Positions 47,811 through 54,873 of a stretch of 62,669 bases of DNA are shown piece by piece. Position 1 is the stretch's first letter, and each line of letters begins with the position of its first letter. The notes below the pieces were generated by a model. The model ran no database searches. It was given only the letters and a program-made list of their open reading frames with translations, and was not told the origin of the DNA. The position numbers were made by a program, and so were the translations under genes. Source of the stretch: Candidatus Binatia bacterium (GTDB taxonomy: Bacteria; Desulfobacterota; Binatia; UBA12015); contig DATCMB010000005.1 in assembly GCA_036563615.1 (NCBI GenBank), positions 1 through 62,669 on the forward strand, in the 5' to 3' direction.

Positions 47811-48893
47811 ATGGACGCTTCCGTCGTCGGCGCGCGGCACGCGAGCGCGCTCGCGCGCGCAGCCGAGACCGCGTGGCCGCGCGGAAAAGTGATCGCGCTC
47901 GAGCCGCTCGCAGGCGACGCCTCCGCGCGCCGCTACGTCCGCGTGCGTCTCGCGGGCGACGCACCTGCGAGCGCAATCGCGATGCTGCTGCCGCACGACG
48001 AGCCGGCGACCAAGTCCGAGGAGATCACCACCGGCGAGGCCCCGAGCGAGCTGCCGTTCGTCGACGTGCACCGCTACCTCGCGCGTCACGGCGTGCCGGT
48101 GATGGCGATCTACCACGTCGACGAGCGCGACGGCGTGCTGCTGCTCGAGGACCTGGGCGACCTGCCGCTCGCCGACGCCGCGTGTGACGGCGGGCCGTAC
48201 GAGCGCGACCGTCGCGCGCTCTTCGAGCAGGCGGTCGACGTGCTCGCCTCGATCAGCGCGCTCGTGCGCGCGCCCGATCCGCGCTGCATCGCGTTCCGCA
48301 ACCGCTACGACCGCGAGCTGATCGGCCTCGAGCTCGACGTCGTGTGCTCGCACGGCTTCGCGCCGAGCGACGCTGGTCCGGCGCGCGCCGCGGACGCCGA
48401 TCCCGAGCTGCGCGCGGCGCTCGCACGGCTCGGCGACCGCATCGCAGCGCAGCCGATCGTGCTCATGCACCGCGACTTCCACGCCTGGAACCTGCACGTC
48501 GACGCGCAGGGCGCGATCCGCGTGATCGACTTCCAGGACGCGCTCCTCGGCCCGGCGCTCTACGACCTCGCGAGCCTCTGCACCGACCGCGACAGCGATC
48601 GCTTCGTCGACCCGGAGCTGGAAGCCATTCTCGTGCGGCGCTTCGGCGCCGAGCTCGCGCGCCGCGGCGGGGTTCTCGACGCGGACGCGCTCCACGCCGA
48701 CTACTTCGACGCGGTCGCGTACCGCACGCTGCGCGTGATCGGGCGCTTCCGCTTCCTCGCGATCGAGCGCGGCAAGACGGGCTACCTGCGCTTCCTGCCG
48801 CGGATGGCGCGCCAGACGGTTCGCGCGCTCGAGGCGCGCGGCGACCGGGATCTGCTGCGCGTGCTCGCCGCCCGCAGCGAGCTCTTCGCATGA
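47811..48893 (+). CDS. amgK: N-acetylmuramate/aminosugar kinase, AmgK-like phosphotransferase
   Basis: 360 residues. The aminoglycoside-phosphotransferase fold is shown by ARRYVRVRLAG, GVLLLEDLGDLPLADA, the catalytic IVLMHRDFHAWNLHVDAQGAIRVIDFQDALLGPALYDLASL (HxDxxxxN and DFQ motifs, about 220-260) and the C-terminal FLAIERGKTGYLRFLPRM. AmgK phosphorylates MurNAc at the anomeric position in the muropeptide recycling route. The ATG at 47811 is used; a TTG 24 bases earlier is in frame. Its stop overlaps the ATG of the MurU-like gene (ATGA), so the pair is translationally coupled. Confidence 0.85.
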   Translation: MDASVVGARHASALARAAETAWPRGKVIALEPLAGDASARRYVRVRLAGDAPASAIAMLLPHDEPATKSEEITTGEAPSELPFVDVHRYLARHGVPVMAIYHVDERDGVLLLEDLGDLPLADAACDGGPYERDRRALFEQAVDVLASISALVRAPDPRCIAFRNRYDRELIGLELDVVCSHGFAPSDAGPARAADADPELRAALARLGDRIAAQPIVLMHRDFHAWNLHVDAQGAIRVIDFQDALLGPALYDLASLCTDRDSDRFVDPELEAILVRRFGAELARRGGVLDADALHADYFDAVAYRTLRVIGRFRFLAIERGKTGYLRFLPRMARQTVRALEARGDRDLLRVLAARSELFA

Positions 48894-49714
48894 GCAGCGC
48901 GCGAGCCGAGAGCGCGGCTCGTCGCCTCGCGCCGCGCGCGATGATCCTCGCCGCGGGACGCGGCACGCGCCTTCGCCCGCTCACCGACACGACGCCGAAG
49001 CCGCTGATCGACGTCGCGGGCCATCCGCTGATCGCCTACGGTCTCGCGCTGCTGCGCACGCACGGCATCCACGACGTCGTGGTGAACGTGCACCACCTGC
49101 GCGAGAAGCTGCGCGCCGCGCTCGGCGACGGCTCGCGCTACGGGGTGCGCATCCACTGGTCGATCGAGGAGACGCTGCTCGATACCGGCGGCGGGATCCG
49201 CTTCGCGGCGCCGCTGCTCGAGGAGCTGCTGGCGCCGGACGTCACGGACCGGCGCGACGCGCCGATCGTCGTCCTGAACGGCGACGTGGTGAGCGAGATC
49301 CCGATCACCGACGTCGTGCGCTTCCACCGCGAGCGCGACGCGCTCGCCACCTTCGTCCTGCGCGACGACCCGCGCGCGGCGTCCTACGGCACCTTCGGGA
49401 TCGACGCGGAAGGCCGCATCCGCCGCTTCCTCGGCCGCGGCGACGACTCCCCGACGCTGCGCGAGCTCATGTTCGCGTCGGTGCAGGTCCTCGACCCGCG
49501 GATGCTCGAGCTGATGCCGAGCGGGCGACCCTTCGGCACCATGCGCGAGCTCTACCCCGAGCTCTTCGAGCGCGGCGAACGCTTCTTCGGCTACGTGTAC
49601 GACGGCCGCTGGTACACCGCCGACACCGAGGAGGATCTCGCGCGCGCACGCGCCGCGCTCGCCCCGCCTGCGCAACCGACGTACATGCGTGATCTCCCTT
49701 CCTTACGTGATTGA
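48890..49714 (+). CDS. murU: MurNAc-1-phosphate uridylyltransferase, MurU-like nucleotidyltransferase
   Basis: 274 residues. The nucleotidyltransferase signature is MILAAGRGTRLRPLTDTTPKPLIDVAGHPLIAYGL (about 17-50), followed by the metal-site LNGDVVSE, an E-T-x-L-D-T-G-G-G loop (ETLLDTGGGI) and YDGRWYTADTEEDLARA near the end. MurU makes UDP-MurNAc from MurNAc-1-P and bypasses de novo synthesis. Pairing with an AmgK-like kinase supports this role over generic NDP-sugar synthesis. A sugar-1-phosphate guanylyltransferase activity remains possible. Confidence 0.84.
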   Translation: MSSARAESAARRLAPRAMILAAGRGTRLRPLTDTTPKPLIDVAGHPLIAYGLALLRTHGIHDVVVNVHHLREKLRAALGDGSRYGVRIHWSIEETLLDTGGGIRFAAPLLEELLAPDVTDRRDAPIVVLNGDVVSEIPITDVVRFHRERDALATFVLRDDPRAASYGTFGIDAEGRIRRFLGRGDDSPTLRELMFASVQVLDPRMLELMPSGRPFGTMRELYPELFERGERFFGYVYDGRWYTADTEEDLARARAALAPPAQPTYMRDLPSLRD

Positions 49715-49845
49715 TGTGCCGCGCCGATGTGGCTGACGGAGCCGAAAACGGCGCCACGACAACCTTTCATCGCCTCCAGATCGAGCACGGGCGGCGGCAC
49801 GACGCTTGCTCGCACCGGTCGAAAGGCCTAACTCTTCGGCAGCAC

Positions 49846-51153
49846 ATGGGCATCACCGTCATTCAGAGGAGCAACGCCCGGACGCGGAAGCTGAATCCGC
49901 GGTTGGCGTTGGTCCTCGCGGGCGGCGCGGTGACCGGCGGAGCGTTCAAGCTCGGCGGCCTGCGCGCCCTCGACGACTACCTGGTCAGCCGCAAGGTCGT
50001 CGACTTCGACATCTACGTCGGTCTGTCGGCCGGCGCCTTTCTCGCCGCACCACTCGCCGCCGGCATCACGCCGGCGGAGCTCATCGCGAGCATGGAGGGC
50101 GAGGGAGACATCCGCGAGTTCCGCCTGATCGACGTCTACTTCCCGAACATCGGGGAGATGGTGACCAAGCCGCTCGAGTACCTGACCGACCTGGTCACGT
50201 ACTTTCCGCGGACGATCGGCGAGATCCTCGTCAAGAGCCCGGACACGGTGCAGCGCATGCGCTCGCCGCTCGAGCGCTGGCTCGCCGAGCCCACGCTCGA
50301 GAACCTGCGCGAGGTGGCGGCGGTCGCGGTCGACGGGCTGACCGCCGAGACCGAGTTCCCGGTGCCGCTCGACTACCTGCCGTCGGGTCTGTTCGACAAC
50401 CGGCGCATCGAGCGCTTCATCCGCGAGGGCTTCACCGAGCGCGGCCTCACCAACAGCTTCCACGCGCTCTACCGGCAGCGCGGCAAGGAGCTCTACATCG
50501 TCGCCGTCAACCTCGACACCGCCGAGCGCGTCGTGTTCGGCCACGACGAGGACTCCGCGCTGACGATCTCCGAGGCGGTGCAGGCGACGACCGCCCTGCC
50601 CGGCTTCTACAAGCCCGCGCGCATCAAGGGCGTCGACTACATCGACGGCGGCGTGCGCCGCACCGCGAACCTCGACGTCGCGATCGAGCACGGCGCGGAC
50701 CTGATCGTCTGCTACAACCCGTTCCGGCCGTTCAACAACACGATCGAGCGCGAACGCCGGCGCGGCGAGAGAGGCACGGCGCTCGCCGACCACGGCATGC
50801 TCGCGGTGCTCAACCAGGTGTTCCGCGCTCTGCTGCACTCGCGACTCCACCTGGCGCTCAACCAGTACCGCGACGATCCGAACTTCCACGGCGACATCGT
50901 GCTGATCGAGCCGACCGACACCGACGAGACCTTCTTCAACATGTTCCCGATGAACTTCTGGGAGCGTCGGCGCGCGGCGGACCACGGCTACCTGTCGACC
51001 AAGATGGCGATCGATGCGCACTACGAGACGCTGAGCCGCGTCTTCGAGCGGCACGGCCTCACGGTCTCGCGCCGCCACATGGAGGAGAGCGCGTCGCGGA
51101 TCCGCGAGTCGCTGGGCGACGACGAGGCCCTGCTCGAAGCCGACGCCGGCTGA
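49846..51153 (+). CDS. Patatin-like phospholipase
   Basis: 435 residues. Oxyanion loop LAGGAVTGGAFKLGGLRAL (about 26-44), nucleophile elbow GLSAG with Ser61, and catalytic Asp267 in YIDGGVRRTANLDVAIEHGAD form the Ser-Asp dyad of patatin lipases. There is no signal peptide or membrane helix, so cytosolic or secreted by another route. A central helical insert (about 90-190) and a C-terminal arm follow. The gene starts 131 bp after murU with no clear Shine-Dalgarno. Substrate is probably a phospholipid or acyl ester. Confidence 0.85.
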   Translation: MGITVIQRSNARTRKLNPRLALVLAGGAVTGGAFKLGGLRALDDYLVSRKVVDFDIYVGLSAGAFLAAPLAAGITPAELIASMEGEGDIREFRLIDVYFPNIGEMVTKPLEYLTDLVTYFPRTIGEILVKSPDTVQRMRSPLERWLAEPTLENLREVAAVAVDGLTAETEFPVPLDYLPSGLFDNRRIERFIREGFTERGLTNSFHALYRQRGKELYIVAVNLDTAERVVFGHDEDSALTISEAVQATTALPGFYKPARIKGVDYIDGGVRRTANLDVAIEHGADLIVCYNPFRPFNNTIERERRRGERGTALADHGMLAVLNQVFRALLHSRLHLALNQYRDDPNFHGDIVLIEPTDTDETFFNMFPMNFWERRRAADHGYLSTKMAIDAHYETLSRVFERHGLTVSRRHMEESASRIRESLGDDEALLEADAG

Positions 51154-51214
51154 CGCATCGCCGCGAAAATTCGGGGCAATTGCCGGGGGTGGGCGCCTGT
51201 GTTAGCGCCATCCC

Positions 51215-52045
51215 ATGGCGAATCCCGACGCCGCGGGTGACCAGGCCATCGATTTTGCGCGGCAGAACGAGCTCTTCGAGACCGCCACGCCGCAAGAGAT
51301 CCTGACCTGGACGACGCGCCACTTCGCCCCGGACGCCGTCCTCACGATGTCCTTCCAGCACGAGGGCGTCGTGATCGCGCACATGCTGCGCACGATCGCC
51401 CCGGACACGCCGATCTTCTTCATCGACACCGGCTACCACTTCCCCGAAACGCTGGCGTACCGCGACGAGCTGATCGCGCGCTTCGGGCTGCCGGTGCGCA
51501 ACCTGACCTCGGTGATGCCGCGCAGCGAGTTCATCGCCAAGTACGGCGACGACCTGCACCAGCGCGATCCGGACCTGTGCTGCAAGATCAACAAGGTCGA
51601 GCCGATGCAGCTCGCGCTGCGCGGCGTCCGTGCGTGGATCAACGGGCGGCGGCGCGATCAGGCGGTGACCCGCGCCAAGATGCCGATCATCGAGCGGCTG
51701 CAGGGCGGCATCGTCAAGGTGAATCCGCTCGCCAACTGGACGTCGCGGGACACCTACCGCTACCTCACCGAGCACGACATCCCGACCCACCCGCTGTTCG
51801 AGCAGGGCTACACCAGCATCGGCTGTGCGCCGTGCACGCGCCCGATCCTCGCCGGCGAGGACGAGCGCGCCGGTCGCTGGGCGGGACGCGGCAAGGTCGA
51901 GTGCGGCCTGCACACCTTCCTGACGCCGCCCGAGTCGGAAGCCGCGACCGATCCGTCGACCCCGACGACCGACGCGAAGGCGCCGGCGCGCGCCGAGCCC
52001 GAGGTCGCGGACGAGCCGAACGCCGCGCGCGCCGCGCGGCGGTAG
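51215..52045 (+). CDS. cysH: [4Fe-4S] adenylyl-/phosphoadenylyl-sulfate reductase
   Basis: 276 residues. PP-loop-type CysH: AVLTMSFQHEGVVIAHMLRTIAPDTPIFFIDTGYHFPETLAYRDEL, then DLCCKINKVEPM and IGCAPCTRPILAGEDERAGRWAGRGKVECGLH. The paired CC...CxxC cysteines mark the iron-sulfur APS-type enzyme, which reduces APS (or PAPS) to sulfite with thioredoxin; the CGLH end holds the catalytic Cys. The C-terminal ~40 residues are Ala/Glu-rich and disordered. No other sulfate assimilation gene lies nearby. Confidence 0.92.
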   Translation: MANPDAAGDQAIDFARQNELFETATPQEILTWTTRHFAPDAVLTMSFQHEGVVIAHMLRTIAPDTPIFFIDTGYHFPETLAYRDELIARFGLPVRNLTSVMPRSEFIAKYGDDLHQRDPDLCCKINKVEPMQLALRGVRAWINGRRRDQAVTRAKMPIIERLQGGIVKVNPLANWTSRDTYRYLTEHDIPTHPLFEQGYTSIGCAPCTRPILAGEDERAGRWAGRGKVECGLHTFLTPPESEAATDPSTPTTDAKAPARAEPEVADEPNAARAARR

Positions 52046-52135
52046 CGCTCCGCTGGTAGGCGCCGCGCGCAGCGCCGATCCCGCGTCGCCAGCGTCTCGC
52101 TCACCCGCACACGGGGCGCGCGGCGCGACGCCGCC

Positions 52136-52909
52136 TCACTCGTCGCGCAGATCCTCGTCGCCGCGCAGCAGCAGGAGCCCGTGGCCGACGCGCTTGATGA
52201 GCCAGCGGTGGATCACCGTCACCCAGTCATCCACGCGCTCGCCGAGCATCGGCCAGTGTCCGCCGGCGCCGCGCTGGAAGTCGGCCTCAATGCCGCGGGC
52301 GCAGATCTCGACCAGCAGCGTCGTCGCGACGGCGTCGCCCTGCTGCGCGACCAGCAGCGCCGGCACCGCGGGTGCCGCGGGCTCGGTGAGCCGCTCGACC
52401 TCGCGCAGCCGCGCGACCGGCTCGGGCGCGAGCGCGGCGTGCAGCTCGGCGCCCGCCGCCTCGCTCAGCCCCGCGAAGTAGGGATGCTCGCGCGGCGGCG
52501 GCGGCTCCGCGCCCCAGCGGCGCAGGCGGAGCATCGTCCGGCGTCCGCGCGTCAGCAGCGGTCGTAGACCCTCGAGGAGCGGCGCGATCGCGACCGCGCC
52601 GCGCACCTCGCCCCGCGCCGCGAGGTCGAGCGCGATCAGCGCCCCCGCGTCGTGACCGACCACGACGGGCTTCGCGTCGCGCTCGGGGAGCTCACGCAGC
52701 GCGCGCTCGAACGCCGCGGCGAGCGACGACGATGCGGCGGCGCCGGAGGCGTCGATCAGCACGCAGCGCCAGCCGCGGTGCGCGAAGCCGGCGGCCGCGG
52801 CGCGCCAGACCCACGATCCGGCCCACAGGCCGTGCAGGAACACCAGGTCGGCCCGGTAGCGCTCGCTCTCGGGCTCGACGACGGTGACGCGCGCCTCGGC
52901 GTCGGGCAT
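52136..52909 (-). CDS. Alpha/beta-hydrolase fold protein with Asp at the nucleophile elbow
   Basis: 257 residues from the ATG at 52909, chosen because GGAG lies seven bases before it; an upstream ATG at 52954 is in frame. Fold markers: LVFLHGLWAGSWVWRAAAAGFAHRGWRCVLIDASG (oxyanion region), PVVVGHDAGALIALDLAARG (elbow G-H-D-A-G), VPALLVAQQGDAV and GGHWPMLGER (catalytic His). Asp instead of Ser at the elbow is the pattern of epoxide hydrolases and haloalkane dehalogenases. Substrate unknown. Convergent with cysH. Confidence 0.8.
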   Translation of the reverse strand: MPDAEARVTVVEPESERYRADLVFLHGLWAGSWVWRAAAAGFAHRGWRCVLIDASGAAASSSLAAAFERALRELPERDAKPVVVGHDAGALIALDLAARGEVRGAVAIAPLLEGLRPLLTRGRRTMLRLRRWGAEPPPPREHPYFAGLSEAAGAELHAALAPEPVARLREVERLTEPAAPAVPALLVAQQGDAVATTLLVEICARGIEADFQRGAGGHWPMLGERVDDWVTVIHRWLIKRVGHGLLLLRGDEDLRDE

Positions 52910-52988
52910 GAGCGCTCCGTAGACCAGGCCCGCGCCTGCGTCCATCCGTCTCATCGCGCGCCCATCGGGCGCGGGCGACCCGCAAACG

Positions 52989-53026
52989 GCGAGAGCCCTC
53001 GAGTCTCTCGACCCGAGGGCTCTCGC
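52989..53026 (-). terminator. Strong perfect hairpin after the histone-like gene
   Basis: GCGAGAGCCCTCG (52989-53001) and CGAGGGCTCTCGC (53014-53026) are exact reverse complements around a 12-nt loop. It lies ~125 bases beyond the stop of the small Lys-rich gene on the reverse strand and is followed there by CGTTTG, so it resembles an intrinsic terminator with a poor T-run. The long distance leaves a sizeable untranslated 3' end. Confidence 0.65.
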
Positions 53027-53151
53027 TGTGTCCGGGCTCTCGCCCGTACTCGCCTGAGATCAAACTTTTTGAGTTGTCCCCCCCGACACGCGTCGAGAGG
53101 CGAATTCCCCTTTTTTATTCTTGTTGAGAGACGACTACCGTGAAGATGAAG

Positions 53152-53262
53152 CTACTTGCGCTTGGCCGGGGCCTTCTTCTTCTTGGCCGGGGCCTTCTTC
53201 TTTGCCTTTGACGCGGTCTTTGCGGCCGTCTTCTTGGCCGTCTTCTTCTTCGCAACTGGCAT
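53152..53262 (-). CDS. Tiny Lys/Ala-rich histone-H1-like DNA-binding peptide
   Basis: Only 36 residues: MPVAKKKTAKKTAAKTASK, then two KKKAPAK-type repeats ending AKRK. This is the composition of bacterial H1-like tails (Hc1, AlgP) with almost nothing but Lys, Ala, Pro and Thr. An ideal AAGGAGG lies six bases before the ATG and a strong promoter lies ~85 bp upstream, so this is a real gene although very short. It probably binds DNA or RNA by charge. Opposite-strand hydrophobic or Arg-rich frames here are shadows of its AAG codons. Confidence 0.8.
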   Translation of the reverse strand: MPVAKKKTAKKTAAKTASKAKKKAPAKKKKAPAKRK

Positions 53263-53310
53263 GAATGCCTCCTTCGGTTCGTTCGAACCTCATCCCCTCT
53301 CAGGCGAGCT

Positions 53311-53337
53311 CCACCACAACCACCCCACAACCACCAC
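53311..53337 (-). other. G-rich leader segment (possible two-tetrad quadruplex)
   Basis: On the reverse strand the leader of the histone-like gene reads GTGGTGGTTGTGGGGTGGTTG followed by TGGTGG: seven or eight GG runs in 27 bases, no C. Such RNA can form two-tetrad G-quadruplexes. A GGTTCG/CGAACC hairpin (53276-53289) lies between it and the Shine-Dalgarno. A role in translational control is a guess. Confidence 0.5.
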
Positions 53338-53346
53338 TTAAACGGC

Positions 53347-53376
53347 ATTTTACGAGCATCACTTTACGGAAGTCAA
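53347..53376 (-). promoter_or_regulatory. Predicted strong sigma-70 promoter of the histone-like gene
   Basis: Reverse strand TTGACT (53376-53371), an 18-bp spacer and TAAAAT (53352-53347), close to consensus and inside the most AT-rich stretch of the region. The start codon lies ~85 bp downstream. Confidence 0.68.
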
Positions 53377-53525
53377 TAGGAGAATGACATTTTATTTGGA
53401 AGTGCCCGAGCCGCCGCGGGTGATCGGACGGGCAGAATGCCGTTCTCCGTTCCGCGCCGAGATTACGAGAACTTCGTTTTGCCGGCGCGGTTGCCGCGCG
53501 CCGACGCGGCGGATACACAGGGCGG

Positions 53526-53891
53526 GTGCCAACCCTCGAAGCCCTGCGGCGCTACTGGCTCGCGATCGCGCTGTTCGCGCTCGCGGCGATCCTGCTCGTG
53601 TCGGCCGCGACCAGCGAGCGCGGGCTGGCGCGCGTGCTGCAGCTCGAGCGCGAGCTCGAGGCAACCAACGAGCGAAACTTCCGCCTGGTGCAGGAGATCA
53701 GCGAGCTGCGCGAGCAGCAGGCGCTGCTGCGCACCGACGACCGGACGCTCGAGCGCCTGGCGCGGCGTCACCTGAGCATGGTGCGCCCCGGCGAGGTGCT
53801 CTACCACGTGCCGCCGCCCGCGGACGAAGCCGCAGACGCGGCCAAGAACGAGAAGGAAGGCCCCGACGCTCCGCCCGCGCGCACGCGCTGA
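53526..53891 (+). CDS. ftsB: FtsB/DivIC-like septum formation protein
   Basis: 121 residues from GTG. One N-terminal helix (about 10-30, YWLAIALFALAAILLVSAATS) then a coiled coil (about 37-75, LQLERELEATNERNFRLVQEISELREQQALLRTDDRTLERLARR) and HLSMVRPGEVLYHVP, the usual DivIC/FtsB end. The last ~30 residues are charged and disordered. FtsB links FtsQ and FtsL in the divisome. No eno or other usual neighbour is present; it stands between the histone-like and GcvH-like genes on the opposite strand. Confidence 0.85.
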   Translation: MPTLEALRRYWLAIALFALAAILLVSAATSERGLARVLQLERELEATNERNFRLVQEISELREQQALLRTDDRTLERLARRHLSMVRPGEVLYHVPPPADEAADAAKNEKEGPDAPPARTR

Positions 53892-53918
53892 GCGGTGGGG
53901 CCGGGCGGGAGCCCCGCC

Positions 53919-54311
53919 CTACTCCTCTTCCTCCTCCTCGCCGGCGATCATCTCCTCGTACTCGTCGGGATCGATGAGCTCGTCGAACTCCGACTCGTCG
54001 CGCAGCTCGACCTCGAGCAGCCAGCCGGTGTGGTAGGGATCCTCGTTGACCAGGATGGGCTGATCCTCGAGCTCGGTGTTGGTCGCCACCACGACGCCGG
54101 TCACCGGCGAGATCAGCTCGTGCACCTCGTTCGCCGACTCGACCTCGCCGAGCGGCTCGCCGCGCTCGATCTCCTCACCGACCTCCGGCAGGTGAATGGA
54201 GATCACCTCGCCGAGCTTGTTCTGCAGATAGTCGGAGAGGCCGATTTGCACCTGGTGCCCCTCGACACGCACCCACAGGTGCTCGTCGGAGAATTTGAGC
54301 TTCTCGGCCAT
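53919..54311 (-). CDS. GcvH-like (lipoyl-domain fold) protein lacking the lipoyl lysine
   Basis: 130 residues, ATG preceded by AAGGAG. Whole-length similarity to glycine cleavage H protein: KFSDEHLWVRVEGHQVQIGLSDYLQNKLGEVISIHLPEVGEEIERGEPLGEVES, then ELISPVTGVVVATNTELEDQPILVNEDPYHTGWLLEVEL and a DESEFDELIDPDEYEEMI end. Classic GcvH has E-S-V-K-A-x-S at the lipoylation turn; here the codons read E-S-A-N61-E-V-H, so Asn replaces the Lys. No other lysine is near the turn. It cannot carry lipoate in the usual way. The C-terminus is a poly-Glu run. No gcvT/P genes are near. Confidence 0.85.
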   Translation of the reverse strand: MAEKLKFSDEHLWVRVEGHQVQIGLSDYLQNKLGEVISIHLPEVGEEIERGEPLGEVESANEVHELISPVTGVVVATNTELEDQPILVNEDPYHTGWLLEVELRDESEFDELIDPDEYEEMIAGEEEEEE

Positions 54312-54873
54312 GCAAACTCCTTGAAGATCGAGGTCCTTAAAGGCGGATCGTGCGCCAGTCAAGCCAACGACACGCTGCACACGCCCTTCCGTGCGACGCA
54401 TCTCGTGTGGTCATCAATGCGTCGCGCCGCAAGGGACGCGCGTCGTTTTTCGAGCACGCCCGCTCGAGTTTCGTACAGGGAATTCCGCAGGGTGTGCGCC
54501 GGCACGATCGCTGCTCCGCACGCGAGAGACGCGCGCGTGCAGCAGTGGCGGGCCGGAGCTATGCCCATCTGTGGACAACACCTTCGCGGCACGCAAGAAG
54601 AAGGCCGCCGACTCGAGCACACGGACGAGCCGTCGGCCGGCGGTGAGCAAGCGCCGCTGAGATTTGCGACCTCGCTCCACCACGGAGCGTGAGCCGCAAG
54701 CAGGCCGGGGTGGGACGCCCAACGGACGTCCCACCCCGGTTCATCGCCTGGACCCCCTCCACATCACCACCCCCAGGAGGCCCCTCCTCAACAACCACCC
54801 GTCCCCAGGCCTCCCCCGCCGACGCGCGCTCCAGGCCACACGCGCCGGCGACGCTCGCGTCAGCCGCGCTGCC
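54312..54873. other. Intergenic region between gcvH-like and nrdJ
   Basis: About 560 bp without a confident gene. It contains the gcvH-like promoter zone at the left and the nrdJ terminator hairpin at 54705-54739. A 29-codon basic reading frame (54571-54660, GTG start, MDNTFAARKKKAADSS-like) has a GGAGC ten bases upstream but no other support. Confidence 0.5.
54705..54739. terminator. Perfect 13-bp hairpin downstream of nrdJ
   Basis: CCGGGGTGGGACG (54705-54717) and CGTCCCACCCCGG (54727-54739) are exact reverse complements with a 9-nt loop. It is ~135 bases past the nrdJ stop (leftward). Very stable, but without a following T-run on either strand. Confidence 0.55.

Noticed and set aside
53156..53341. 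Rightward hydrophobic small frame (Phe/Ala-rich) at the histone-like gene
   Set aside because: It is the complement of AAG/GCC codons of the Lys/Ala-rich gene and has no ribosome site of its own.
53115..53348. Leftward Arg/Pro-rich frame overlapping the histone-like gene
   Set aside because: Shifted frame of the same AAG/CCG-rich DNA; lacks the Shine-Dalgarno and gives an implausible composition.
54571..54660. 29-codon basic frame between gcvH-like and nrdJ
   Set aside because: Only a weak GGAGC upstream and no similarity; too little to call a gene.
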